Source: Pseudomonas sp. B21-040 (lineage in GTDB: Bacteria; Pseudomonadota; Gammaproteobacteria; Pseudomonadales; Pseudomonadaceae). Taken from it: a DNA stretch of 64,000 bases. The DNA lies in NCBI RefSeq assembly GCF_024748695.1, contig NZ_CP087176.1, forward strand, positions 1,543,501 through 1,607,500. Direction: 5' to 3'. The notes below the pieces were generated by a model. That model was not told the origin of the DNA, made no database searches, and saw only the letters and a list, made by a program, of their open reading frames with translations. Below, piece by piece: positions 7,555 to 14,950 of this stretch; positions within the stretch are counted from its first letter, which is position 1; each line of letters opens with the position of its first letter. The position numbers and the translations under genes are program-made.

Positions 7555-10125
7555 ATGGCACAAAACACATTCAACGATGGATCGTCAGGTAGCGTCGTCA
7601 TCAGATCCGGTCCGCCGGCTTCAAGTGGCGGCTCGGGTGGTGGTATTGGCGGCGGCGGAGTCTCCGGCGGATTCGGTAAAACCAGCAAGAAAAAGCAAAA
7701 GGCCCGGGCACGGGTCAAAGCGGCGCATTTGCAAAAACAGCAGCAAGAGCGAGCGCTGGCTGCGGCCAAGGCACAAGCCGAAGTAACCCAGGCTGAGGCT
7801 GCCGCAGCACAAACTCAGGAACAGACACGTCATCAGGCCCTTTTGCAGTTCCTGGCAGGGCTTACTCAGCGACATGACGCTATCAGAGCCGAGGCAGACA
7901 GCCGTTTCGCCGAGCGAGCAAGACAGCTCGCACCGTTGCTGGAGCAGGAAATTCTCGCTTCGCGCAAGCCGCCGAACAGCGATGACAGCGAGCGCTATCA
8001 GCTTTACCTGATTACCAAAGAAAAGAACGAAATTGACGGACTGATTGCTCGCAAGTCCGCAGAGCTCGATTCAAAGAACTCAACGGCCCGATCCTTCGAT
8101 GGCCTCGATCCGCTGACTCGCACTTCCAACGATTACCTGACGCGGCTGGGCCAGTTCGGCCAAGCGCTCAATGAAGGTCATCAGATTTGGGAGAACGCCT
8201 ATAACGCTGCCCATGAAGCGCGAGTACTGGCGGCGCAAATCAATGCTCTCAGAGAAAAAACGGCCGCATTGGCACGACATCATGCCGAGCAAACCGTGTC
8301 CTGGCGTCAGCGGGAGGCCGCTTGGGAGGCGCAGCGCCAATACGTCCAACAGCGTGAGGCACGGGTTCGTTTCAAGCAGCAGTCTGATGAAGATTCACGC
8401 GTAAGCCGAATCCGCCAGGCCAATACGTTGACCGTTCCGATGTCATCGATGACGGTGAACGGTGCCATTTTTACGCGTGAAGGCGCCATCGGCTCACCAA
8501 CAGCGCAAGCCGTGATCGAGGCTTCTATCCGGTCTGCGGTCTTGACGCTGGCACGACTTGCCCCGCAGCACGCCAAGTTATTTGCTGCGGCAATGGTGTA
8601 CTCGCCCACCCTGGGCAACGGTGAATTGACCGCCGAACAGCGTCAGCGAATGCTTCAGTCGATTGCTGTTCCAGTCGGGACACTGGGCCTTGATGACAGC
8701 CGGACGCTGCAATCAATTGCCGATGCTGGTGGCTCGGTGGAGATGTCCTATCGGCTGAAAATTGAGGCTGTAGCGCAAGGCACGGCGATCCTTGCAGTCT
8801 CTACCGGTGATGATTTGGGCGCGAAGGTGCCGGTGATCAACGCTGTACTGGATCCATTGACGGGGAACTACACCGCAGAAGTCCCAGGTTCACCGCCCCG
8901 GCGACTGCAGATCACTCCCGACACAACCGTTCAGGCAGGCGCTGCGAGTCATGCCGGTATAGCGGTGCTATCGCCCATAACTCAGGACGTACCGACAGGC
9001 GCCGACCTGCGCATTCAGGACTGCATCATCTGCTTGCCGGGTTCGGCGTCGATGTACTTGTCCTTCAATCTGCCTCCGCCGGGCACAGGCATTGTCACCG
9101 GCAATGGCCAGCCCGCCACGGCGGACTGGTGGAAGACTGCCAGTCGCAACGCGGGTGCAGCTATCCCAAGCCAGATCGGCGACCAGATGCGTGGACGCGA
9201 AATCCATTCGTTCGACGCGTTTCATGACGTGCTGTGGCGGGTATTGGGCGAGCAACCTGCACTTACCAGTCAATTTGATGAGGTCAACAAAAGGCGGGTA
9301 GAGCAAGGCTTCGCACCCTATGCGCCGAAAAGCACCTGGGTCGGAGAGCGCCGGGAGTTTGAACTGCGCTTTCAGGAGTCCGCGGCGCTCGGTGAAAATC
9401 CGTTCAACCTCGACCGAATCAGCGTCAATACGCCACAAAGCGTGCATGGCCGCCGCGGGATTGTTCCGGCCATTCAACCTTGGCCGGTGCCTCCGGTCGG
9501 TATCGGCACCTGGACGCCGCTGCAACCACCGGGCGTCGAACACCTCGGGTCGACACAAACGCCCATCACAACGCCAGTTCCAGCGGTGTACCCCGGTGCG
9601 CCTGTCGTCCCCGTCCTACCGGCAAACGAGACGTTTCCGGCTGTTGACGAAGGGCAGATTGGTGCGAGTATTCCCGGGTTCCCGGCGGATATGGAGTTGC
9701 CTTCGCCGGATCTGGTGTTCGTCGGGCCACCGGTAGAGCCGCTGGAGGTAGGGCCGTATAACGAGCTCAGCGGCAGGAGCAGGGGGGATGGGTTGGATAT
9801 TGACCACATTCCTTCGCGTAGGGCGTTAGAGGCTTACATACTCAAGAATTTTGAAGGTTTGGAGGACGCTCAAATAGAAGGCTTCATACGCAAAGCTCCA
9901 AGCGTCGCCATACCGTCTCATGTCCATCAAAAATTTAGCGAAACGTACGGTGGGAGAAACAACGCTACTCGTAAATTGAATGACGCTTCGAATCTAGAAG
10001 TTGCCGTAAATAGAAACTTTGATGCGCTGAAGCCTGGCTTGATAGAGTCTGGATTCACTGAGGATGATATAGCCAAGGCACGATCGTTATTGCATAAACT
10101 TCATAAAGAACAGGGGTGGTACTGA
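7555..10125 (+). CDS. S-type pyocin with decayed HNH domain and exchanged C-terminal toxin tip
   Basis: This 856-residue bacteriocin has an AAGGAG Shine-Dalgarno before its ATG. The layout is a Gly-rich N-terminus (1-42), long charged helices, probably coiled coil (45-290), and a pyocin-S translocation domain (about 318-475). A domain follows that aligns with HNH DNase tips (RGREIHSFDAFHDVLWRVL to VNTPQSVHGRRG, about 545-636), but the ELHHH and HIxxH catalytic positions read ELRFQ and SVHGR. Next come a Pro-rich linker (637-732) and a separate last domain (733-856) with DIDHIPS and IPSHVHQKFSETYGGRN. That last domain looks like a histidine-dependent nuclease tip. The receptor is unknown. Its stop overlaps the immunity gene start. 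Pyocin identity is strong, tip activity is inference. Confidence 0.85.
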   Translation: MAQNTFNDGSSGSVVIRSGPPASSGGSGGGIGGGGVSGGFGKTSKKKQKARARVKAAHLQKQQQERALAAAKAQAEVTQAEAAAAQTQEQTRHQALLQFLAGLTQRHDAIRAEADSRFAERARQLAPLLEQEILASRKPPNSDDSERYQLYLITKEKNEIDGLIARKSAELDSKNSTARSFDGLDPLTRTSNDYLTRLGQFGQALNEGHQIWENAYNAAHEARVLAAQINALREKTAALARHHAEQTVSWRQREAAWEAQRQYVQQREARVRFKQQSDEDSRVSRIRQANTLTVPMSSMTVNGAIFTREGAIGSPTAQAVIEASIRSAVLTLARLAPQHAKLFAAAMVYSPTLGNGELTAEQRQRMLQSIAVPVGTLGLDDSRTLQSIADAGGSVEMSYRLKIEAVAQGTAILAVSTGDDLGAKVPVINAVLDPLTGNYTAEVPGSPPRRLQITPDTTVQAGAASHAGIAVLSPITQDVPTGADLRIQDCIICLPGSASMYLSFNLPPPGTGIVTGNGQPATADWWKTASRNAGAAIPSQIGDQMRGREIHSFDAFHDVLWRVLGEQPALTSQFDEVNKRRVEQGFAPYAPKSTWVGERREFELRFQESAALGENPFNLDRISVNTPQSVHGRRGIVPAIQPWPVPPVGIGTWTPLQPPGVEHLGSTQTPITTPVPAVYPGAPVVPVLPANETFPAVDEGQIGASIPGFPADMELPSPDLVFVGPPVEPLEVGPYNELSGRSRGDGLDIDHIPSRRALEAYILKNFEGLEDAQIEGFIRKAPSVAIPSHVHQKFSETYGGRNNATRKLNDASNLEVAVNRNFDALKPGLIESGFTEDDIAKARSLLHKLHKEQGWY
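9612..9711 (+). repeat. 100-bp linker repeat, copy 1 (inside pyocin gene)
   Basis: It encodes the linker read as LPANETFPAVDEGQIGASIP and onward. The second copy is at 10684-10783, with about 97 of 100 bases identical, in the same codon phase. The pair brackets the toxin tip and its immunity gene. Confidence 0.93.
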
Positions 10126-10598
10126 TGATAAAGGCGGAGCTTGACAGACTGATAAAAAGCCTCGGCGAAAAATACCCAGTTTTGAAGCAGGCTGGGGTTA
10201 TACCCGGCCCGCTCACCGAACTTTATCCAGGGCGCGATCTTTTGAGTTTTAAGTTTGAGGGCGGATTGAGTTTGAATTTTTGGCGTGAAACACTAAGGTT
10301 TGAAATTTTTTTCGTGACGTTAAGAAAAACTATGCCGTCAACGACTGAGTATAGAGGGGAGTTGCCAGATCCTTATTTTTCTTTAATGACTCAGTCTGAT
10401 GTTCGCGCGATTTTTGGAACCCCAGTGGAGTCAATGGGGCCAATAAAGATGCCTCAGCCAATGGGCCAAACGGGTGGGTGGGACGCCTACCCGCTTGATC
10501 AAGATATTTATCCTGGTAAAAAAGTAATGTTTCAATATGCCGCCGATATGCAAGTTAATACGCTGGTCTTTACACTGATTGATAAAGAGCGAGAGTAA
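10125..10598 (+). CDS. Pyocin immunity protein, DUF6392-like
   Basis: The protein is 157 residues from the ATG at 10125-10127, which overlaps the toxin stop (TGATG), with AGGGG eight bases upstream. A GTG at 10116 in frame would add three residues but fits the ribosome site less well. The sequence (IKSLGEKYPVLKQAGVIPG, LSLNFWRETLRFEIFFVTL) resembles the DUF6392 family found beside S-type pyocins. Its position directly after the toxin tip implies that it neutralises that tip in the producer. The gene is clearly more AT-rich than the pyocin body, as expected for a module that moves together with its toxin domain. The family call is from memory and moderate; the immunity role is inferred from position. 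Confidence 0.75.
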   Translation: MIKAELDRLIKSLGEKYPVLKQAGVIPGPLTELYPGRDLLSFKFEGGLSLNFWRETLRFEIFFVTLRKTMPSTTEYRGELPDPYFSLMTQSDVRAIFGTPVESMGPIKMPQPMGQTGGWDAYPLDQDIYPGKKVMFQYAADMQVNTLVFTLIDKERE

Positions 10599-10615
10599 CT
10601 AGTTGGAGTGCAAAA

Positions 10616-10639
10616 CTACCAGCTGCTTCTAGCTGGTAG
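10616..10639 (+). other. Hairpin after the immunity gene
   Basis: A perfect 9-base stem (CTACCAGCT / AGCTGGTAG) has a 6-base loop. There is no run of T after it, so it may be a weak terminator or an RNA-stability hairpin at the junction between the inserted tip module and the displaced DNase tip. Confidence 0.6.
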
Positions 10640-10672
10640 CTGTCCTCGGCTTTATAGCTCTGTTTCCACAGT

Positions 10673-11203
10673 TTGTTCGTCCTCGTCCTACCGGAAAACG
10701 AGACGTTTCCGGCTGTTGACGAAGGGCAGATTGGTGCGAGGATTCCTGGGTTCCCGGCGGATATGGAGTTGCCTTCGCCGGATGTGTTGTTTCTGGATCG
10801 GCGGGATGATCCTGGGATTGCGACGGGTACCGGGCGGGACGTGACGGGGATCTGGTTGGGTGAGGATGCACGTACGGACGGGGCGCCGATTCCGAGGCAG
10901 ATTGCCGACAAGCTACGAGGAAGAGAGTTTGCCAATTTTCATCGGTTTAGAGAGGCGTTCTGGAGGGCGGTGGCCGAGAATAAAAATTTGAGGAAGCAAT
11001 TTAATGTCACCAACTTGAGATTCATGAGCAAGGGCACAGCCCCGTTTCCATCAAAGGATGACCACTATGGAGGTAGGCAGAAGTTTGAGTTACATCATCA
11101 TGTTGAGGTCGCAAAAGGAGGTGCAGTTTTTGATATGGAAAACATTCTGGTGATGACCCCGCGGCGACATATTCGCTTGCATCAAAGAGGTAATCAGCAA
11201 TGA
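10673..11203 (+). pseudogene. Displaced HNH DNase pyocin tip (no N-terminal body)
   Basis: This open frame has no convincing start or ribosome site (the first possible start is a TTG). It begins with the linker shared with the upstream pyocin (LPENETFPAVDEGQIGARIP), then continues into a full colicin E9/pyocin S2-type DNase domain: IPRQIADKLRGREFANF, ELHHHVEVAKGG, then MENILVMTPRRHIRLH. All HNH metal and catalytic histidines are present, unlike the decayed copy inside the upstream gene. It looks like the former killing tip of that pyocin, displaced when a new tip and immunity gene entered at the linker. Its 3' end overlaps its immunity gene by four bases (ATGA). It is probably silent unless recombined. 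Confidence 0.85.
10684..10783 (+). repeat. 100-bp linker repeat, copy 2 (start of displaced tip)
   Basis: This is the partner of 9612-9711 with three differences over 100 bases, in the same codon phase. Recombination between the copies would delete 1,072 bp and join the pyocin body in frame to the HNH DNase tip. Confidence 0.93.
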
Positions 11204-11475
11204 AAAATACAACTCGTCTTGAAGACTACACAGAGTCTGAATTTCTCTCCTTTCTTCGAGAGATTTTTGAAGGAGGGGAAGATTTATCATCGGATGATTT
11301 TGATAAATATATGTTGGCGCGAGTGGAACATTTTGAGCTGGTAACAGAGCATCCAAGTGGCTCAGACGTCATCTTCTATCCCAAAGAAGGGCAGGAAGAC
11401 AGCCCCGAAGGAATTTTGAAAGAAGTCAAAGAATGGCGTGCGCGTAACAACAAGCCAGGTTTCAAATCGGAATAA
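11200..11475 (+). CDS. Im9-type DNase immunity protein
   Basis: This 91-residue acidic protein belongs to the colicin E9/pyocin S2 immunity family. It has the N-terminal LEDYTESEFLSFLREIFEG helix, the HPSGSDVIFYP motif (the SGSD-YY/FY stretch that contacts the DNase) and the closing KEVKEWRARNNKPGFK. It overlaps the displaced HNH DNase tip by four bases, the tight coupling expected of a toxin-immunity pair, and would bind that DNase tightly and block it. With the tip itself separated from a pyocin body, the gene may still protect the cell against related DNase pyocins from neighbours. Composition is AT-rich, like the adjacent displaced tip. Confidence 0.9.
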   Translation: MKNTTRLEDYTESEFLSFLREIFEGGEDLSSDDFDKYMLARVEHFELVTEHPSGSDVIFYPKEGQEDSPEGILKEVKEWRARNNKPGFKSE

Positions 11476-11502
11476 ACGCATTCGAATAGATGGCTAACCA
11501 AC

Positions 11503-11539
11503 CGACGGCATTCGCTCAAGCATCGAGCGAATGCCGTCG
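11503..11539. other. Perfect 15-bp inverted repeat in bacteriocin island
   Basis: CGACGGCATTCGCTC (11503-11517) and its exact complement (11525-11539) flank a 7-base centre between the Im9-type gene and the immunity-pyocin fusion gene. There is no T run after it. It could be an operator or a transcript-end hairpin. Confidence 0.75.
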
Positions 11540-11576
11540 CCGAACGCAGTACAAATAAACAAGGAAGTTTTAAAGC

Positions 11577-13115
11577 ATGAAGCTCAAACCAACCCTCAAC
11601 GACTACACCGAACCTGAATTTCAGGCATTGGTTGACCTAATCTGGGCTGTCGATCTGCCCAAGGCTGACCACGACTGGTTGATTAATCACTTCGACCGCA
11701 TAGCAGGGCATCCCAAGGGTGCTGATCTGTTTTTCTACCACCCAGAGATTGAGCCGAATCAAAACTCCTCCGGCTCAGTCGTGTACTTCGTCAAAGAGTG
11801 GCACAGCAAGCAGGGCCGTGCGGCATTCAAGGGGCAAGCAGCACTGACTGCGCCACCTGCAAGACCTCAAGTTCCGGTCGGTCACGCGCAAATCACTCAG
11901 CAGCGCATCGCCCGAAGTCTGGCCGAGGTTCATAAGATCAATGCCGATCTGGCGAGCTCACAGCGCGCAGCCGAAGCAGCACTGACTGTTCTGCATCAAC
12001 GGATTAACCATCTGCGCGCACGATCAAATGCTCAATTAGCTATTTCTGGTAGTGAAGCGGATATCCGCGCTCTGGAACTCGCTGAGTTCGACGCTCGCTC
12101 AGCAGTGCGCAATTACGAGTATTGGAAGATGCATGTCCAGTTCAAAAGAGACGGTGCGCAGCGTGAGGTGACGTACGCTCAAGCCGAGCGTGGACAGTGG
12201 CAAAGCATTGCTGAGCAAATCAGCGCTACTTACGATCGTTATGTGGCGTCGCTGAATATCGTCAATCAGCAACTCAGGCGTTTTCAGGAACAGGCCGAAG
12301 TGCTGCTGACGACAGTCCAGACTCAACTTGTAAAACGGCGTGAGCAACAGCAATTCGGTCCAACACCTGTGCCGGTGGAGCTGTTTGCCCCCTTGGCATT
12401 CGTCAATGCACGCCCTGCAATTCTGATCGACGGCGAGCTATCGCGAACCTTGGAAAGCCACCGGGTCGATCTGCAAAAGTCGATTCGCTCGGCAGTCGCT
12501 GAGTTCACTTGGCAAATCACCTCAAACGCTCAAGCGGATGTAGCTGAGTATGCCGCAGTGCTGCGGTTCGACTTTCGCAGCCGTGCCGAGGTTGGCCGCT
12601 ACGGGGTTTGTGTTCCTTTAGCGGAGTTTCTGCCGGTTGAAGGGCTGGACTGGCAGTTTCTGGCGGCAACCCAGGAGACAGTCGACGTCCCGTTCAGAAT
12701 GAGCAGCGGCACTTACACCGTTCCGTCCGGCACCCTGTTTCAGGGCATCAGGGAAATAAAAACCTTGCACCAGGTGGTGCTTGCACCGGTCAACGCCGCG
12801 AAGCCGACAGAGGGCGTAAGGGTTAGCCCTGCGTTATGGAGTGAAACCTCGCAAACCTACAGTTTCACGGCTGAAGGATTCGCCCCCATCACCGTCAACT
12901 GGAGCCTTCCTGACGCGCTGGAACACTATCGGCCATCAGCTTCTATTGCGGACTATCGGTTGGGCACAGTTCGATCTTCGTCGACGCCACTACTGGAAAA
13001 TTTCGCGGACCCGGAAACTGTGGTTTCTGATGATTACGTCGTGGTTTTTCCGGAGGATTCAGGCCTCGAACCGGTATACCTCATGTTTAGCAATGCGCCG
13101 GATTTTGCTCTATAA
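11577..13115 (+). CDS. Im9-like immunity domain fused to pyocin body without killing domain
   Basis: In this 512-residue protein, residues 1-88 are an Im9-type immunity domain (LNDYTEPEFQALVDLIW, HPKGADLFFYH, VVYFVKEWHSKQGRAAFK) clearly related to the separate immunity protein at 11200. After a short linker come long charged helices (about 105-265) and a region like the pyocin-S translocation domain (about 300-455). The end (about 480-512) reads DDYVVVFPEDSGLEPVYLMF, a segment that in related bacteriocins comes before the toxin domain, but the frame then stops. So an immunity-like domain sits at the N-terminus of a pyocin body that has no visible tip. It could bind and neutralise incoming DNase pyocins, occupy receptors, or be a decayed bacteriocin. 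The fusion is read directly; its role is unknown. Confidence 0.8.
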   Translation: MKLKPTLNDYTEPEFQALVDLIWAVDLPKADHDWLINHFDRIAGHPKGADLFFYHPEIEPNQNSSGSVVYFVKEWHSKQGRAAFKGQAALTAPPARPQVPVGHAQITQQRIARSLAEVHKINADLASSQRAAEAALTVLHQRINHLRARSNAQLAISGSEADIRALELAEFDARSAVRNYEYWKMHVQFKRDGAQREVTYAQAERGQWQSIAEQISATYDRYVASLNIVNQQLRRFQEQAEVLLTTVQTQLVKRREQQQFGPTPVPVELFAPLAFVNARPAILIDGELSRTLESHRVDLQKSIRSAVAEFTWQITSNAQADVAEYAAVLRFDFRSRAEVGRYGVCVPLAEFLPVEGLDWQFLAATQETVDVPFRMSSGTYTVPSGTLFQGIREIKTLHQVVLAPVNAAKPTEGVRVSPALWSETSQTYSFTAEGFAPITVNWSLPDALEHYRPSASIADYRLGTVRSSSTPLLENFADPETVVSDDYVVVFPEDSGLEPVYLMFSNAPDFAL

Positions 13116-13122
13116 GCCAGCA

Positions 13123-14010
13123 CTACTTCAGAGCCAGTTGCCCCACCAGAAACTCGATAAACGCTCGGGTTTTCTGCGGCACGCGCCGCGCTGACGAGTA
13201 GACGGCGTTGATGCTGATCGCCGGTGCCTGCCACTCGCACAGCACCGGCACCAGCCGACCGGCCTCCAAGGCCTCTTCGACTATGAAGTCCGGCAGCAGC
13301 GTAATGCCCATGCCAGCCTCGGCCGCCTGAGCGAGCAAGTCGCCATTGTTGGCATGCAACGGGCCGGTCACGTTGACCCGTTGAGTTTCCGTGCCATTAC
13401 ACAGCTGCAAGCTGACGCCACTTTGCAGGTACCCGTAGTTGAGGCACTGATGGGCGCGCAGGTCTTGCGGGGTCTGCGGTATACCGGCACGTGCCAGATA
13501 AGCCGGGGACGCCACCATGATTCGTGGTGCCGGTGCCAGTTGCCGGGCAATCATCGTCGAATCCGGCAGGCTGGCGATGCGGATGGTCACGTCGAAACCA
13601 CCGCGTACCGGGTCCACTTGCTGGTCGCTCAATACCAGTTGCAGTTCGATGTTCGGGTGCTGTTCATGAAACAGCGGAATCAGCGGCCCCAGCCGGCGCA
13701 AGCCGAAGGACATTGGCGCATTGACCCGCAACACCCCGCGCAATTCGCCAATGCCATTACGCGCTCGCTGTTCAGCCTCGTCCAGCGACGCCAGCACCTC
13801 GCGTGCCGCGTCGAAGTACTCGGCGCCCGCCTCGGTCAGGTGCAGGCTGCGGGTGGTGCGCTGCAACAGTTGCACGCCGATGGCTTCCTCCAGCGCCTGA
13901 ATCTGTTTGCTGACTTTTGATCGCGGCACATCCATTGCCCGGGCAGCGGCGGCGAAGCCGTTCTCGCCGACCGTGACGACGAAGGCGCGCATGCATTCGA
14001 TGCGGTCCAT
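13123..14010 (-). CDS. LysR-family transcriptional regulator
   Basis: The protein is 295 residues from the ATG at 14008-14010. A longer frame exists upstream, but this start gives the usual N-terminus (MDRIECMRAFVVTVGENGF). The helix-turn-helix (about residues 17-40, FAAAARAMDVPRSKVSKQIQ) is followed by a LysR effector domain starting around residue 90. It belongs to the AaeR/DmlR-like group by general pattern. It diverges from the YcaC-type hydrolase gene, and a perfect dyad at 14026-14040 lies just upstream of its start, so it probably controls both genes. It ends seven bases from the convergent bacteriocin-island gene. Confidence 0.88.
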   Translation of the reverse strand: MDRIECMRAFVVTVGENGFAAAARAMDVPRSKVSKQIQALEEAIGVQLLQRTTRSLHLTEAGAEYFDAAREVLASLDEAEQRARNGIGELRGVLRVNAPMSFGLRRLGPLIPLFHEQHPNIELQLVLSDQQVDPVRGGFDVTIRIASLPDSTMIARQLAPAPRIMVASPAYLARAGIPQTPQDLRAHQCLNYGYLQSGVSLQLCNGTETQRVNVTGPLHANNGDLLAQAAEAGMGITLLPDFIVEEALEAGRLVPVLCEWQAPAISINAVYSSARRVPQKTRAFIEFLVGQLALK

Positions 14011-14025
14011 GATTGTCCCTGTTTT

Positions 14026-14040
14026 AGAATCAATGATTCT
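14026..14040. promoter_or_regulatory. Perfect dyad, candidate LysR operator
   Basis: AGAATCAATGATTCT is a 6+3+6 perfect inverted repeat, 16 bases upstream of the LysR start and 129 bases upstream of the divergent hydrolase start. Its size (15 bases, T-N11-A-like) suits LysR binding. Confidence 0.6.
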
Positions 14041-14168
14041 CGATTTTAGGTAATTGTCCCTTTTGTGGCTAGCCCCTAAAGTGACATCCAAGCCGACAAC
14101 AAAGCCGCTGACGGCAACGTCGACTCACTCATTACTCACCTGAATATCGACATCAAAAGGAACGCGCC

Positions 14169-14813
14169 ATGTCTATCCGTGAACTGCTCAACCCAACTAA
14201 CTCCGCCCTGATCCTGATCGACCACCAGCCACAAATGGCGTTCGGCGTGCAGTCGATCGACCGTCAGACCCTGAAGAACAACACAATCGGTCTGGCCAAG
14301 GCTGCGAAGATCTTCAACGTTCCGACCATCTACACCTCGGTCGAAACTGAAAGCTTCAGCGGTTACATCTGGCCTGAGTTGCTGGCTGTTCACCCGGATC
14401 AGAAGCCGATCGAGCGCACCTCGATGAACTCCTGGGAAGACAAGGCGCTGGTTGATGCGGTGAAAGCCACCGGCCGTAAAAAACTGATCATTGCGGCGCT
14501 GTGGACCGAGGTCTGCCTGACCTTCCCGGCACTGGAAGCGTTGGCAGAAGGCTACGAGGTGTACATCGTCACGGATGCTTCCGGCGGCACCACCAAGGAA
14601 GCGCACGACATGTCGGTGCAGCGGATGATTCAGGCCGGTGCGGTGCCTGTGACCTGGCAACAGGTACTGCTTGAGTACCAGCGCGATTGGGCACACAAAG
14701 ACACTTATGAAGCCGTGATGGGCCTGGTGCTGGAACACAGCGGCGCGTATGGCATGGGCGTGGATTACGCGTACACCATGGTGCACAAGGCGCCGCAGCG
14801 TCAGGTCAAGTAA
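14169..14813 (+). CDS. Isochorismatase-family cysteine hydrolase (YcaC type)
   Basis: This 214-residue cytoplasmic protein of the isochorismatase-like fold matches the YcaC branch, whose physiological substrate is unknown. The first catalytic acid is Asp18 (LILIDHQ), a basic residue follows around Arg83 (PIERTSMNSW), and the nucleophile is Cys116 in AALWTEVCLTFPALEAL. VTDASGGTTKEAHDMSVQRM is the typical closing motif. Length matches the family. It is divergent from a LysR gene with a dyad between them, so induction by an aromatic or amide-like signal is plausible. A REP palindrome follows the gene. Confidence 0.87.
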   Translation: MSIRELLNPTNSALILIDHQPQMAFGVQSIDRQTLKNNTIGLAKAAKIFNVPTIYTSVETESFSGYIWPELLAVHPDQKPIERTSMNSWEDKALVDAVKATGRKKLIIAALWTEVCLTFPALEALAEGYEVYIVTDASGGTTKEAHDMSVQRMIQAGAVPVTWQQVLLEYQRDWAHKDTYEAVMGLVLEHSGAYGMGVDYAYTMVHKAPQRQVK

Positions 14814-14844
14814 TCCGCCAACCTTGGAAACAAATGCAAACCCC

Positions 14845-14934
14845 TGTGGGAGCGGGCTTGCTCGCGAAGGCGAAGTGTCAGTCGACATCTACATTGACTG
14901 ACACACCGCCTTCGCGAGCAAGCCCGCTCCCACA
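14845..14934. repeat. REP/BIME palindrome (TGTGGGAGCGGGC type)
   Basis: The arms TGTGGGAGCGGGCTTGCTCG and its inverted partner end at 14934. It lies between the convergent YcaC-type gene and the mechanosensitive channel gene, where it may serve both transcripts as an end structure. Confidence 0.92.
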
Positions 14935-14950
14935 TTGGGTTCTGTGGTGT

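Noticed and set aside
7555..13115. Reading the bacteriocin island as a prophage or tailocin remnant
   Set aside because: No tail, lysis, integrase or phage regulator genes are present; all parts are S-type pyocin bodies, tips and immunity genes.
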